Shown here in pieces: positions 10,817 to 24,118 of a stretch of 64,000 nucleotides of DNA. The position numbers and the translations under genes are program-made. This DNA comes from Erodium maritimum (lineage: Eukaryota > Streptophyta > Magnoliopsida > Geraniales > Geraniaceae). Numbering within the stretch: position 1 is the stretch's first letter; every line of letters starts with the position of its first letter. The notes under the pieces were generated by a model. It did no database searches. It worked only from the letters and a program-made list of their open reading frames with translations, and had not been told where the DNA came from. Where the stretch lies: contig OY997591.1 in the NCBI GenBank assembly GCA_963921825.1, positions 21,075,515 through 21,139,514 on the forward strand. Reading direction: 5' to 3'.

Positions 10817-12064
10817 GACGCGATATCGACATGAATGTTGTGATAGGAAGAGAAAGGTGTTGAGAACCTATGGAAATGAGTTAGTGCGGAGAATCTGTGA
10901 AACTGTTGCGTGATGTGAACGGTATACTGTGTAACTTGGTTGACATTGTGACTCCCGTGGGAGATGGTTGAATTGTGTGATTGATTCTGTGAGACGCACA
11001 AGTGTGCGGACTTCTCTGATTCTTTGAACTAATCCATGACTATACTAAGACTACGTATGTTGTTGGTCTGAGTATGACCCTTGTGAAACGTGTGTGAACG
11101 TTACTGTTTGTAAGCGAGCCACTTTGTCGAAACAAAGAAACTGAACATGTGTGTTATCCATGCAGAGGATATACGACATGACACCTGCCTACGTACCGCG
11201 AGGCACTAGGAGTCGCCCAACTAGAGGCCAGGGGAAACCACCTTCCATTGAGCAGGGAGGGACAATTAGTGCCCATGGTGCTTCCTCCACCAAGAGACTT
11301 CCGCAGGCTGAGTAAACCTATCTTTTCCGGGGAGCCAGACCCCGAGGAAGCCGAGAGATGGCTGGAGCGGGTTACCCGCAACCTGGACACATCGGGGATA
11401 CGAGATGGTGGCATGAGAGTATCTTTTGCGGGGTTCCAGCTGGAGGGAGACGCAAACTATTGGTGGCAGCGCGAGTAGGGGATCACTTTCAACTGTTTGG
11501 ACAGTGGTTCTTGGAGCAGTATTTCCCGAGATCAGCCCGAGATGACATGCACCAGCAGTTCCTGGAGCTGCGTTAAAGAGGGATGATTGTATCGTAGTAT
11601 GAGGCGAGGTTCACATCCTTGTCCCGCTTCGCACCGGAGATGGTGCAGACCGAGGAGCGTCGTTGCAAGCGATTTGAGAGGGGACTCATTCCGTCGATCG
11701 TGGACCGAGTCACCGCCTTCAGGACTGAGGTTTACACCGAGCTAGTGGACCAGGCACTGGTAGTGGAGCGACACATCAAAGAGACCGCCAGGGCCTGCGA
11801 GAGCATCCGAAACCGAGTGGCTTTCTGAGGTCGTCTGAGGGCCGCGATCCAAGGAGGCAGAGGACCTCAGGATCTTTCCAGCCACAACCCCAGTCTAGTG
11901 GGATGCGCCGAGTCGGAGCAGTAGCGTCCGTTGGACCTGCCCCGTTAGCGCAGTTTGGCTCCCTGTGCATGCAGCTCAGTCATCTGGGCCGAGATTGCCC
12001 GATGAGTGGTAGATCTACAGATCGCCCAATGGATCGTCCGACGAGGGTCGAGGAGAGGCCGCGT

Positions 12065-12166
12065 TGTTTGTCTTAGTGCCCGTAGTTCAATCCTAAATGT
12101 CCAAATGTATATATCATCGTTAGCAATAAAATTAAAGCGGCTTCATATTAATTATGTGTTGGAGTA

Positions 12167-12212
<46 letters not shown>

Positions 12213-13767
12213 TCTGATGTATGCCCACAATGCGAATAGAACCATAGATCGATATAGATCACACTCGATGGGTCCCTAGTAAACAAAGCTTCACTAGAAG
12301 CGACTAGTATGAAAGATGACTCTTTATGGCTTACGTTCTGTTAGTCATTGGAATGAGAATCCGGAGTCTGATCATAGATATCATGTGGGACATGATATTG
12401 GACGACCCGCCCTGAATATGTGCCATAGATTAAGTCATGAACATATTCAGTGTCGTAGCTTGTCATGTATCCTTAGACCAAGGAGTGTTTGTGATCGCTA
12501 TGTAGTCAACAACTGAGTTTGACCTAAGCCTAACGTTGTCCGTAACATGGCTTCCATAACGGCCAGGATTGGCTTGGGGACGGGCTACATGAGTGACACG
12601 AAAAACGGCTAAGGGATTTATCCCTCATACTAAGGTATGGGAAAGATATCGGTTCTCGGCCGCTTGATCGAGAGTGACTGAAAGAATAGCATGGCCATGC
12701 ACATGATACTGGGTATCATATATTCAGTCATCTCACATATCAAGGAACATTGATTGAGAATAATAAGGATGACGGCTCTATGCCTTATCTAAATCAGGAT
12801 ATCAGAGAAAAAAGGATAATGACAGGGATGACGGAAAGGTTAGAATCGACAGGGTTGATTCGTTATGCAGTGTCAGACAATACTAAAGTCTCGTTAGTTG
12901 CCACTTAAATAGGATCAAGTAAAATGGGATTTTACGTTGATCTATTGACATGCATAAACCTAAGGGTCACACCAGAGGATGAAACTCATTGACATATTTA
13001 TGGAGAATGGCCAAAAGGGAGTTGTCTCGGGACATGACCAAAACTGGGATTTGGGTCATGTGCCCGTAAGTGAATAGGACTTTACGGATCGAGACAAGGC
13101 TTGGAGTCTTGGGATTGATCGCGTCGGATAATGTTGGACATTTCCAGTATGGAAGGCTTGGAGGCGATGAGCGAATCACGGGACCTTGTTGGAAATGGCC
13201 ACGGACCATGTTCCAATAGGCCCATGAAAGGCCCATGGAACTAATTAATCAAGTCTTGATTAATTATTACTAAGTAAGCAAGAAAAGGATTAAGGTGTTG
13301 GTGATTCACCACCTAACCCAATCTTGTCTTGCCATACTTTGTCCTATTTACACCTTACTTGTCACCATGCTTGTCCCATGCCTTTAGTTGGACAAGCATG
13401 GGGTTTGTTATGTTTAAGTTATCTTTTTTCAACATAACAAACACAAGAACCAAATGGGAATTAACTTTTTTCACTCCCTCCTCCTACCATTTCGGGTTTG
13501 GCTAGTTTCCACCTCCATTTTTGTGTTCTTGAGTGCTCAAAGAGAAGAACTACGTGGCTTTAATTCCCATGTGAATAGGTAGGCGTCTTGGAGACTCAAG
13601 AAAATCATTCGTTAACCGGTGTTCTTGTTTTGGTAAGAAATAGAGCTGAATTTTTCTCTTGTGAATCCATTCTTTGTTAGTTGTTTCATGGTTTTAATTG
13701 TCTCTTGGTTTTCCTATATTTTCCGCTGTGAGTTGGTTCATCTCCAACCCTACCTCGAGACCCAACA
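12065..13767 (+). mobile_element. Copia B, 5' LTR
   Basis: This 1,703-bp LTR starts TGTTTGTCTTAG and ends GACCCAACA. It is homologous throughout to the 1,688-bp Copia A LTRs but differs in a TA/GT microsatellite and at scattered bases. It is followed by TGGTATCAGAGC at 13769-13780. It is inserted in the gag of G1. Confidence 0.94.
12165..12211 (+). repeat. TA/GT microsatellite
   Basis: A (TA)n tract runs directly into a (GT)n tract. It is expanded relative to the homologous site in Copia A (near 32713), which has no array. Confidence 0.9.
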
Positions 13768-14286
13768 GTGGTATCAGAGCCGTGCTACCTTCGGGATTTA
13801 CAAGACATTGTTCAAAGTTTCGGTTTTGCTTGAAAGTTTCGTTTTTGGCATGTTGTTTTGCTAAATTGTTTGATAACATGTTTTAAATTCTTGTTTATGT
13901 ATTTAATGCATGTAAAATGAATTTTTGAATATTATTTCAAACATGGAAATTTTGAAATTTTTTTATTTTTCGGGTCTCGGGAGCGGGACTCTCGAGGAGC
14001 CGAAACCGAGACCGAACTGGGCTCCATTGGACGGAGCTAGGCCAAGCATGACCATTGGATGGTTGATATGCCAAGCCTAAACCATTTTGTTAGTTATGAC
14101 GAGATTGGAACCGTCATGACGAACTCGAAGATCAAATGTTCAAAAAGTTTCATTTTTGAACGGTTTCGATAAACCGAGCATCAAAAAATTTCGAAACTTG
14201 GCTATTAATTAAAACCGGAAAATCACATGATGTTTGATAACATGATTGTTTGATAACACGATGTGTGATGTGATGTTTACATGGTT
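13768..14286 (+). mobile_element. Copia B leader, first part
   Basis: This is the primer-binding site and non-coding leader, matching Copia A 34300-34818. It stops at 14286, where T1 is inserted, and resumes at 25831. Confidence 0.9.
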
Positions 14287-14855
14287 TGTCACGCCCCAAT
14301 TTCAGTAAACCGAACTCAGGACATGAACTTTTAAAACAATAAAACATTTTGAAACCTTTTACATTAGATCACTTTAAAATCACCATTAGTTCAACAAAAT
14401 AATATTTACAACTTAAATCACGTCCCAACAAGTGGAAAAAAGTATGGCATCCGTCGCTAGACTCAAAATAAACCCAGAATCACGCTCCCAGCTCTTCAAG
14501 CTTCGGAAGCTCACCTAGTCCAACCTGCGACCGGTACCTGTAGGAAAAGCTGCTAGGGGTGAGCGTTCGCTCACCACCACGGATAACAAAACTGACTACG
14601 GCATAATTAGCAGACAATGCCGGTAACACCAACAACCAACTCAACACCGGGGACTACTATCCCCAAAACTCAAGTAACTTAACTGACACACCACCCGTTA
14701 CTTCCTCAACAGACTCAACACTCGGACTCGTAATGTAGACCCAACACAACGATCACGACCTCTTCCAAGGACTCAAAAGACCACCACGCAAACCCAAGAT
14801 CACAAAGGATCGCATACCAAACAAGATCACAAAGGATCGCATACCAGCTGCTCAG

Positions 14856-14965
14856 GCTATCGACTTATCGCAATTCATTGACACCAAGTCGGATCAGGCT
14901 GTCGACCTATCGCAATTCATCGACACCAAGTCGGATCAGGCTGTCGACCTATCATACTCACAACC
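14856..14965 (-). repeat. 42-bp tandem repeat, T1 left LTR
   Basis: About 2.5-3 units contain GTCGACCTATCGCAATTCAT and ACACCAAGTCGGATCAGG. The partner LTR has about five units (23120-23315), so copy number changed after insertion. Confidence 0.88.
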
Positions 14966-15009
14966 CCAAACCAGGTAACCACAATCACAATCACAAATTA
15001 AGTTCAACA

Positions 15010-15890
15010 AACAGCAACAACACAAGTTCAGCACTCCACAGGCACTCATGGCCACCCCAGACCCCAACCGTAAAACACGGACTCAACAACCCCACAGGCA
15101 CCCACGGCCTCCCAAGACACACCAACAGTAACTCACGGGCTCAACAACCCTACGGGCACTCACGGCCTCTCAAAACCACCGACAGTAACTCACGGGCTCA
15201 ACAACCCCACGGGCACTCACGGCCTCTCAAAACCACCAACAGTAACTCACGGGCTCAACAACCCCACGGGCACTCACGGCTACTCAAACCACCAATGGTA
15301 ACTCACGGGCTCAACAACCCCACAGGCACTCACGGCCTCCCACGACACACCAATATTAAAGACACGGGTTCAACAACCCCACGGGCACTCACGACCTCCC
15401 AAGACACACCAACGATAAAGACACGGGTTCAACAACCCCACGGGTACTCACGGCCTCCCAAGACACACCAACGGTAAAGACACGGGTTCAATTACCCCAC
15501 GGGCACTCACGGCCTCCCACGACACACCAAAAGTAAAGACACGGGTTCAACAACCCCACGGACACTCACGGCCTCCTAAGACACACCAATGGTAAAGACA
15601 CGGGTTCAAAAACCTTACGGGCACTCACGGCCTCCCAAGACACACCAATGGTAAAGACACGGGTTCAACAACCCCACGGGCACTCACGGCCTCCCAAGAC
15701 ACACCAACGGTAAAGACACGGGTTCAACAACCCCATAGGCACTCACGACCTCCCAAGACACCAACAGTAAAACACGGGCTCTCATGGCCACCCAAGACAC
15801 CAACCATAAAACACGGGCTCTCATGGCCACCCAAGACACCAACAATAAAACACGGGCTCTCATGGCCACCCAAGACAGGAATTTAAACAA
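15010..15890 (-). repeat. About 60-bp minisatellite, T1 left LTR
   Basis: At least a dozen units contain CACGGGTTCAACAACCCCAC and GGCACTCACGGCCTCCC. The 199-residue frame over this array is a repeat artefact. The partner array is at 23400-24118. Confidence 0.9.
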
Positions 15891-16444
15891 TCAACCTCTG
15901 GGCATGGTCATATGCCTCCAGTAATTCTAACATCGCTAAGTTCTCTGCTCCCACGACACTACTAAGTGTCACATGCATTTCCAATACTTGCTACGTTCCC
16001 GTATCATGCTTTTCTAATATTCGATAACCTACTTAACCCACGACACCCCGGTGTCACATGCAATTCTACTGTTAACTTTCCCTAGTCAGGGCCGAGATCC
16101 GGCTACTTTTCCCTACCTCGTGCGTGTTCTCCAAAGCCAACCAACGACATCCGGTGTGATCTCAGTCACTCACCCAGCTTTCCCTTGCCTCGGTCCGCGG
16201 CACGATCTAAAAGAACACAATTTTAAACGCTTTTAAGCTTGCAAGCATAATGCTGAATTTTAATAAACCTGACGCCCAAAAGTAACCCCGACAATGTCGA
16301 TCACTCCCAAACTCCCCAATTACTCGACATTGTCGATATTGGACCCGTAAAGGCCCGATTCGCACGACATGGCGAATCTGCCTGGGTTTTGGAAATGCCC
16401 TTCCGAGGCTCCAAAAATTCCCGTTTTCGTTTCTACGGTCTTAG

Positions 16445-18197
16445 TGTTGGGTCTTGATGTCGTGGACATGTTAAACATAAAATGCAGCGGATATTAACCA
16501 CGAGACAATCGAGATGAATCTACCAAATATGAAAAACAAGTCTGAAAATTCAACAAAGGTTTGAGCACATCACCTTTGCTAGTGCCTCATCTTGCAGCTC
16601 GTGTATCTCGCAAACGAACCGTTGAAACTCAAATCCCTTTGGTTAGATTGAAGTCCCATATGTGGAGAACGTTCAATCCAAAAATCAGCTTCATCGGACA
16701 TCGGATGAACCTCCGATCGAGCTCCTCAAAGTGACTGGTCGGACAAAACTGTGCTGAAAATCAGCACCCTCTACTTGTCCGAAATTGGTTCAATAACACC
16801 CAACTTTGAATGGCTTGAGCCCCTTGGACGCCTACGTATCCTTAACGGAATCAAAGCCAACGTAGTTCTTGAGTTTGATGACTCAAGAACATGAAAAGAC
16901 CAACCTTGAAGCTTGGAGGGAGTTTGGCCAAGGTAGAGGAAGAAGAAGAAGACTCTCTCTAATTCTCTACACTTGCATGTTGTTTTCTCCAACCTATCTT
17001 GCATGCTTAGTTAAGTGCAAACACTTAGCTCTCTACTTGAGACAAGTGTCCATGCCAAGATGCTAGGTGGAACTAATAAACATCCTAGTTTATTAGTTTA
17101 GTGGAAATTGGGTCCCACCCAATTTTGGTCAACAAGACTAATAGTCATCTAATGACTTGAGTCCTTGTTGGGCCTAGCCTATATGGGCCGGCCATGGGCC
17201 TCTCCAAGAGAGCCCATGCCGAGCCCAATATGCTAGCCGGTCCACAATGGCGATCCCCGCCACAAATCCCTCCAACTCAGGTTCGTCATGTTCTTATCGA
17301 GTATCAAACTGTCGGTGTGACCCTTAGGTCTATGCATGTCGGTAAGATCAACGTAAAATCCCATTTTACTTGATCTTACCAAAGTGACGACTGACGAGAC
17401 TCAGTATAGCCCGACCCTGCATAACGAATCGCGCCCTGTCGATTCTGACCTTTCAGCCGTCCTTGTCATTATCCCTTTATCACCGATATCCGGATTGAGA
17501 TAAGGCATAGAGCCGTCATCCTTATTATCCTCAATCCATGTTCCTTGATATGTGAGATGACTGACCTTATGATACCCAGTATCATGTGCATGGCCATGCT
17601 TTCTTGTCAGTCATTCTCGATCAAGCGGCCGTGAACCAGTTATCTTTCCCATACCGTAGTATGAGGGATAAATCCCTTAGCCGTCTATCATGTCACTCAT
17701 GCAGTCATTCCCCAAGCCAATCCTGGCCGTTATGGAAGCCCAGTCACGGTGCAACGTTGGGCTTTCAGGTCAAACTTGGTTGTTTACTGCATAGCAATCA
17801 TATAGACTCCTCGGACTAAGGATACCTAACAAGCTACGACTCTGAACAGGTTCATGACTTAATCTATGGAACATATTCAGGTCGGGTCGTCCAACATCAT
17901 GTCCCACATGATGTTTATGATCAGACTCCGGAACCCTTTCCTATGGCTAATAGAACGTAAGCCATCAAGAGTCATATCTCATACTAGTCGCTTCCAGAGA
18001 AGACTATTGACTAGAGACCTCATCGAGTGTGATCCATCCTGATCTATGGTTCTATTCGCATGGTGGGCATAGATCGGAAACACACACGACTTATTACTCC
18101 AACACTTAAGTAATATAAAAACCGCTTTATTTTTATTGCCAACGATGATAATTACAATTGGACATTTACGATCGGACTACGGGCACTGAGGCTAACA
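16445..18197 (-). mobile_element. Copia C, 3' LTR (minus strand)
   Basis: On the minus strand it runs TGTTAGCCTCAG...GACCCAACA, about 1.75 kb. It is related to but clearly diverged from the Copia A and B LTRs; for example it shares the segment ATGGGATTTTACGTTGATC. It lies within the left LTR of T1. Confidence 0.88.
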
Positions 18198-19413
18198 ATC
18201 TCCCACTTGCCCTAGCTCCAATCTAAATTCCAATCTAATCCTATTGACCTTATATGCCTTTCGTGCTTGGGTAACGAAAGCGCTTTGGTCAACAGGTTGG
18301 CTATGTTATCATCCGTTGCAATATACGTGATCTTCACATCACCTCTGTTCAGAATCTCTCTGATTAGGTGATATCGCCGCAGTACATGTTTGGATTTGTT
18401 ATGAGATCTGGGCTCTTTAGCTTGAGCAATGGCCCTAGTGTTGTCGCAAAATAGGTTCACCAGGCTTAGGCGGGTTTTTAATTACGCCTAACCCTGCCGT
18501 GAACTTCCAAATCCATATAGCCTCCTTGGCTGCCCCTACAGCCGCTATGTACTCGGCCTGTGTCGTGGAGTCAGCGACAGTATCTTGCTTCATGCTCTTC
18601 CAGCTGAAAGCACCGTCAATCAGCGTAAACAGATGTCCTGACTGACTTCTAAAGTCAGCTTAATCTGTTTGGAAACTAGCGTCAACATATCCTTTGGCGA
18701 CTAGTTCAGCATCCTCCTTCCCCAAGGGTCAGACTGATGTCTGCTGGTACAACACAAGGCATACAAGACATCTAGTCTTGTATATGTCATGGCATATATG
18801 ATCGATCCTGCCCCTCTCAGGCGCATGGGATTCGCATCATCCTTTTCAGCTCATCAGGTGTTTTGAGACACTGAGTCTTGCTGAGATTAATGCCATGACG
18901 AGCGGGTAAGAATCCTTTCTTTGAATCGAGCATTGAGAACCTACTCAATGCATTGTTCACATAGGTGCTCTGACTTAATCCCAAGACCCTCTTGGTGCGA
19001 TCTCTATATATCTTAATTCCTAAGATACAAGCAGACTCGCCTAAGTCCATCGCGAAACACGTCCCCACCAAGCTTTTGGTCTCGTTTAAAACAGGGACGT
19101 CGTTTCCGATAAGAAGTATGTCATCGATATACAGCACCAGAAAGGCAATCTTACTCCCACTAGCCTTCTTGTAAACGCAAGGCTCATCTTCGTTCTTGAC
19201 AAAACCGAATCCAATTACAGCTTCATCAAAATGAAGATTCCAACTCCGAGAAGCTTGTTTCAATCCACAAATGGATTTCAACAACTTATAAATCTATCCC
19301 TTATTCTTCGGATCGTCAAAACCTTCGGGCTGAGACATAAAACGTCTTCAGTCAAATTCCCGTTTAAAAGCGGTTTTGACATCCACTTGCCATATCTCGT
19401 AATAAAGATACGA
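18198..19413 (-). mobile_element. Copia C, reverse transcriptase/RNase H remains
   Basis: Next to the LTR is a polypurine tract (GGGCAAGTGGGAGAT on the minus strand). Beyond it are RNase H remains (LFCDNTRAIAQAKEP and KHVLRRYHLIREI) and copia reverse transcriptase with LYIDDILLIGND. Only the 3' part of the element is present, and it is broken, with several breaks. Confidence 0.88.
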
Positions 19414-19679
19414 GACTAAGCTTTTTGGATCCCAAACGGTCCTCGAATGGACCAAAACGTCGTTCGGTTGACTTTTCCAGCGAAAAGTCAACATTTCCCA
19501 AACTGACCAGAAAGTTGCCCTGAGTCCCCCGAAACTGACTTTCGTCGATAGCGGGGTCAACTTATGTCCGGTATGACCCTCGGGGTCAACCTTAGGTTCA
19601 TTTAAGTGTCTGTCGAATTTTTTTAAATTTTCCTGTTTTTCGCAGGTTTGAATTGCGTTGACTGGGAGTGGTTATTACA

Positions 19680-20913
19680 ATCTACCCTCCTTAAAGGAAT
19701 TTCGTCCGCGAAATTTAAAACAACGTACTCCAGGAGTCGAACCGGTCGGGGTACTTCGCGGGAACCTCGTCCTCGCGTTCCCAAGTTGACTCGGCCTCGT
19801 GGTGTCGCCACGACACAGTTTCTAAGCGGATAACCCTTCCGCGTAGGACCTGCTCTCGTGGATCCCTTTCCCACATCGGTTTCTCCTTATACGGGACATC
19901 ACCCGTTACCTCGACATCTGCCCACTCAATGACGTACTCAAGACCTCGAAAGGCCCGATATACCGCGGGGCTAACCCGCCTCCGCCGCGGTTGAACCGCA
20001 TTAGTCCACCTTTCGGACTCACCTCCAGGGATACATGACCACTGATTGCTGACTCGAGAGGTCGGCGCCGTCTGTCAGCATAGCTCCTGCTGACTCTGCG
20101 CGGTCTTCAACCGCTCACGCTTCGGCACGACCGACTCAGCTGTCTCTCGGTCCAGTTCTAGCCCAGTAAACTCTTATTCCTCACTTCTGCCCAGCACACG
20201 GGCGATCGACACGGCGATGTGCTCGGACGAATAAAACCCTTCTCCCGAAGTTCCTCGAGCTGACTCTTCAGCTCGGTCAACTCGGCTGGCATGACCCTGT
20301 AAGGCGCCATCGATATCGCTGTCGTTCCCTGCACCAGGTCAATCCCGAACTCCACCTCACGAACTGGTGGCAACCCGCTCAATTCCTTAGGGAAGACCTC
20401 GGGGAACTCGCACGCCTCTCGTGGTAACTCTCGGCTCTGCACGACCAATACTTCCTTTACTACGGACAGGCCGACAGGAGAACTCCGCTTCCACTGCCCA
20501 GAATACACGAACCTCTCGCGTTGCCCGTTGACACTGTCACTCGTCGTCTGTGACGGTCGATATTGGCTCGGTACTTCGCCAACCAATCCATTCCCAAGAT
20601 TACGTTAAAGGTTGTCATTTCGTAAGTATCCTTCCCACGGATATATGCACAAGCTCAGTCGCTGCCGATCCTCACGGATCCTCGCAGTCACTCGAAGACC
20701 TCGCTCCACTACGTCGTCGTGCCTACCAACTCCGAACATACCCGATCCAGCATCAGGGCTCTTGAGCCCTCTCTCGAACCTCCTGTAGCAGCTCGCTTCT
20801 CTAACTTCGCAGGCACGACATACCTTAGTCAACACCACACCACCACCAACCGGCGTGTCCCGACGCAGGGGTGGACTCAACGGCTCTAAACTCAGCACAA
20901 CTCGACAAAACAA
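19680..20913 (-). mobile_element. T1 pol remains (chromodomain tail, integrase tail, RT start, protease)
   Basis: Read leftward to rightward this is the reverse of pol order: tail sequence, a short integrase piece ([10 protein letters not shown]), the start of reverse transcriptase ([11 protein letters not shown]), and the linker [10 protein letters not shown] after the protease. Most of pol is absent and the remains are broken, so T1 would have needed proteins from another element. Confidence 0.75.
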
Positions 20914-20918
20914 ACGAG

Positions 20919-21870
20919 TGTGACGCCCCGTTACCCATTAAATTGACGCCCAAATCGGAGACCGAACAACCACTCCATTAGTCACCCCGGTAAGGTCCAG
21001 TGCAACCCTCACACGGTCCTCTATGCATTTACTTATAACTTTCCGCAACCAAACCAGTGTTCGCTACTCGTCCCTTGCGGGAAAAGTAGTAAAGGGGATG
21101 AGCGCTATGCTCGCCTCCACGGACACCCGTTCGATTATGGCATACTAGTAACGCACAAAAGACTTACCGATCTAACCAGGGCAACCAATACCTCAAACCT
21201 GATGCCAAACGTCACACTGTTCACGCTATTAAGACCTCAAGTACTCGCTCATGTAAGATAAACCTTGACACGGGAAACACGTCCTCAGCTCAGTAAATCA
21301 CTATTGCTCAAAACCTCAATACCCCACTTACCCGATCACATAAGGAAACCTCAAATAACCCACTCACGTGAAGGAAACCTCACTCACCCGTTCACGCGAG
21401 GGAAACTTCGAACACCCATTCACATAGGAAACCTAGTTCGTATGGCGCTGCAGCGCACCAACCCTAACCCCTTTCCGCGGTGAGACTCTCGCACCGAGGC
21501 GCTGTATCACTAGCACAGGTTATTGATGAGTCTCGAACCCAAGACCTCATCCCTCAACACCGAACTTACGACCTCTACAACCAACACAATCGTGAACACC
21601 GCCATGCCATTAATACTGTAATTATAATAACACGTAAAGAGACCTTAAATAGAACGCACAAATGTGCACCAAGTCACACAACCACAACGCGACAACTGCG
21701 TAAACAAGATGGTGAAAAGGACAGGGGTCACGGACCCGTGACAGACCCCGTCACGGCTAGGGTCACGGTGTCGTGACAAAGGCCCTAAAATGGCCAAAAC
21801 CCTCTGATCCGTCACGGATCCGTGACAAGATCTGTGACACTCGCGCATACCTGTTTTCCAAAAACTTCTT
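20919..21870 (-). mobile_element. Gypsy LTR fragment of another family inside T1
   Basis: It starts TGTGACGCCCC (minus-strand 3' end) and has the hairpin variant at 21100-21112 (GAGC...GCTC). A block of palindromic GTCACGG/CCGTGAC units lies at 21720-21840. The right limit is approximate. It sits where T1 gag would be expected. Confidence 0.6.
21720..21840. repeat. GTCACGG/CCGTGAC palindromic block
   Basis: Repeated inverted units such as GTCACGGACCCGTGAC and CCGTCACGGATCCGTGAC. A very similar block is in the G3 5' LTR at 50628-50765. Confidence 0.8.
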
Positions 21871-22018
21871 AAACTCGACCCTTACTCCTGTTTACCCTCA
21901 AAGAGAAACCTTGGACGACACACACGCTCGACCCACAAATCACCAACACAAGTACAACCATTCAAGACCGACACAAACCTCCCCAATCCTCAATCATGAG
22001 CCGACACGGCCAAACAAC

Positions 22019-22165
22019 AACACTCGCCCACCGGGCCAACCAACACCGAACCACGCCCACCGGGCCAACCAATATCAAAGCACGCCCACAGGGCCAATCA
22101 AAATCAAACACGCCCTCAGGGCCAATAAAATTTTAAAACGCGCCTACTGGGCCAACCAATTTTGA
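22019..22165 (-). repeat. About 30-bp tandem repeat in T1 leader
   Basis: Five imperfect units centred on CGCCCACCGGGCCAACCAA. No gene is seen. Confidence 0.75.
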
Positions 22166-22210
22166 AGCTTCCTCCACTTCCTTAAAAACCTCATTTCCTG
22201 ACATCAGGTA

Positions 22211-22309
22211 GTTACAACCCGGTCCAGGCGTCCCCGACCTACATTGTACCCACTTGATGTCAACACCGTCACGCTCGACTACAGGGGCGCCCCTGAGTCG
22301 AGTCGCGAC
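22211..22309 (-). other. Conserved leader stem-loops (T1)
   Basis: On the minus strand SL1 (22309-22268) closes GTCGCG/CGTGAC around a CTCGA/TCGAG stem. SL2 (about 22250-22211) retains the CGGGGACGCCT core. Spacing and SL1 length (42 nt) equal those in G1 and G3. Confidence 0.55.
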
Positions 22310-23119
22310 AGTTTAAAGTGTTTCACGCAGCAACGCACAAACAGTATGCCAGTAACCCCGTACTGCACATACACACAAGCACAAACAGGACACACAACAC
22401 AACGGGTCTACACACGGTTTCGACCTGCGTACCCAATGCACGACAGGACTTTACTGACTCGACTCTCCCCACCTAATTGACGTACAGTCCGAGGTGTGAA
22501 ACCTCGAGATCTGATACCAAGCTGTCACGCCCCAATTTCAGTAAACCAAACTCAGGACGTGAACTTTTAAAACAATAAAACATTTTGAAACCTTTTACAT
22601 TAAATCAGTTTAAAATCACCATTTGTTCAAAAAAATAATATTTACAACTTAAAACACGTCCCAACAAGTGGACAAAAGTATGGCATCCATCCCTAGACTC
22701 AAAATAAACCCAGAATCACGCTCCCAGCTCTTCAAGCTTCGGAAGCTCACCTAGTCCAACCTGCGACCAGTACCTGTAGGAAAAGCAGCTAGGGGTGAGC
22801 GTTCGCTCACCACCACGGATAACAAAACTGACTACGGCATAATTAGCAGAAAATGCCGGTAACACCAACAACCAACTCAACACCGGGGACCACTATCCCC
22901 CAAACTAAGTAACTTAACTGACATACCACCCGTTACTTCCTCAACAGACTCAACACTCGGACTCGTAATGTAGACCCAACACACCGATCACGACCTCTTC
23001 CAAGGACTCAAAAGACCACCACGCAAACCCAAGATCACAAAGGATCGCATACCAAACAAGATCACAAAGGATCGCATACCATCTGCTCAGTAACCTCCTT
23101 CACGCCCTTTACCAATCTC

Positions 23120-23315
23120 AAATCAGGTCATGCGGTCGACCTATCGCAATTCCTCGACACAAAGTCGGATTAGGCTGTCGACCTATCGCAGTTCATCGAC
23201 ACCAAGTCGGATCAGGCTGTCGACCTATCGCAATTCATCGACACCAAGTCGGATCAGGCTGTCGACCTATCGCAATTCATCGACACCAAGTCGGATCAGG
23301 CTGTCGACCTATCAC
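23120..23315 (-). repeat. 42-bp tandem repeat, T1 right LTR
   Basis: About five units of the repeat also found at 14856-14965. Confidence 0.9.
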
Positions 23316-23399
23316 ACTCACAACCCCAAACCAGGTAACCACAATCACAATCACAAACAAAGTTCAACAAATAGCAACAACACAAGTTCAGCACTCCAC

Positions 23400-24118
23400 A
23401 GGCACTCATGGCCACCCAAGACCCCAACCGTAAAACACGGACTCAACAACCCCACAGGCACCCACGGCCTCCCAAGACACACCAACAGTAACTGACGGGC
23501 TCAACAACCCTACGGGGACTCACGACCTCTCAAAACCATCGACAGTAACTCACGGGCTCAACAACCCCACGGGCACTCACGGTCTCTCAAAACCACCAAA
23601 AGTAACTCACGGGCTCAACAACCCCACGTGCACTCACGGCCACTCAAACAACCAACGGTAACTCACGGGCTCAACAACCCCACAGGCACTCACGGCCTCC
23701 CACGACACACCAACAATAAAGACACGGGTTCAACAACCCCACGGGTACTCACGGCCTCCCAAGATACACCAACGGTAAAGACACGGGTTCAACAACCCCA
23801 CGGGCACTCACGGCCTCCCACGACACACCAACAGTAAAGACACGGGTTCAACAACCCAACGAGCACTCACGGCCTCCCAAGACACACCAACGGTAAAGAC
23901 ACGGGTTCAACAACCCCACGGGCACTCACGGCCTCCCAAGACACACCAACGGTAAAGACACTGGTTCAACAACCCCACAGGCACTCACGGCCTCTCAAGA
24001 CACCAACAGTAAAACACGGGCTCTCATGGCCACCCAAGACACCAACCATAAAACACGGGCTCTCATGGCCACCCAAGACACCAACAATAAAACACGGGCT
24101 CTCATGGCCACCCAAGAC
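23400..24118 (-). repeat. About 60-bp minisatellite, T1 right LTR
   Basis: About ten units of the repeat found at 15010-15890, with a different copy number from its partner LTR. Confidence 0.9.

Larger units (their letters stand above)
10192..12064 (+). mobile_element. Gypsy G1 leader and gag remains
   Basis: After the primer-binding site come about 970 bp of non-coding leader and then gag remains from about 11178. Recognisable gag blocks include FSGEPDPEEAERWLERVTRN and RFAPEMVQTE, closely related to the G3 gag. The copy is broken, with several breaks, and is cut at 12065 by Copia B. No pol of G1 is present. Confidence 0.88.
14287..19679 (-). mobile_element. T1 3' LTR, containing nested Copia C
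   Basis: On the minus strand it runs from TGTAATAACC at 19679 to GGGGCGTGACA at 14287. It matches the right LTR (22523-25830) on either side of the Copia C insertion (16445-19413). The hairpin variant GAGCGAACGCTC (minus strand) lies at 14561-14572. Confidence 0.9.

Noticed and set aside
12165-12211. TATA-rich tract as a promoter
   Set aside because: It is an expanded TA/GT microsatellite absent from the homologous LTRs of Copia A.
14878-15477. 199-residue open frame
   Set aside because: It is the translation of the T1 minisatellite; the same peptide repeats reappear at 23130-23837.
15010-15890. Regular repeats resembling a CRISPR array
   Set aside because: Units are contiguous with no unique spacers, vary in length, and the sequence is from a plant.
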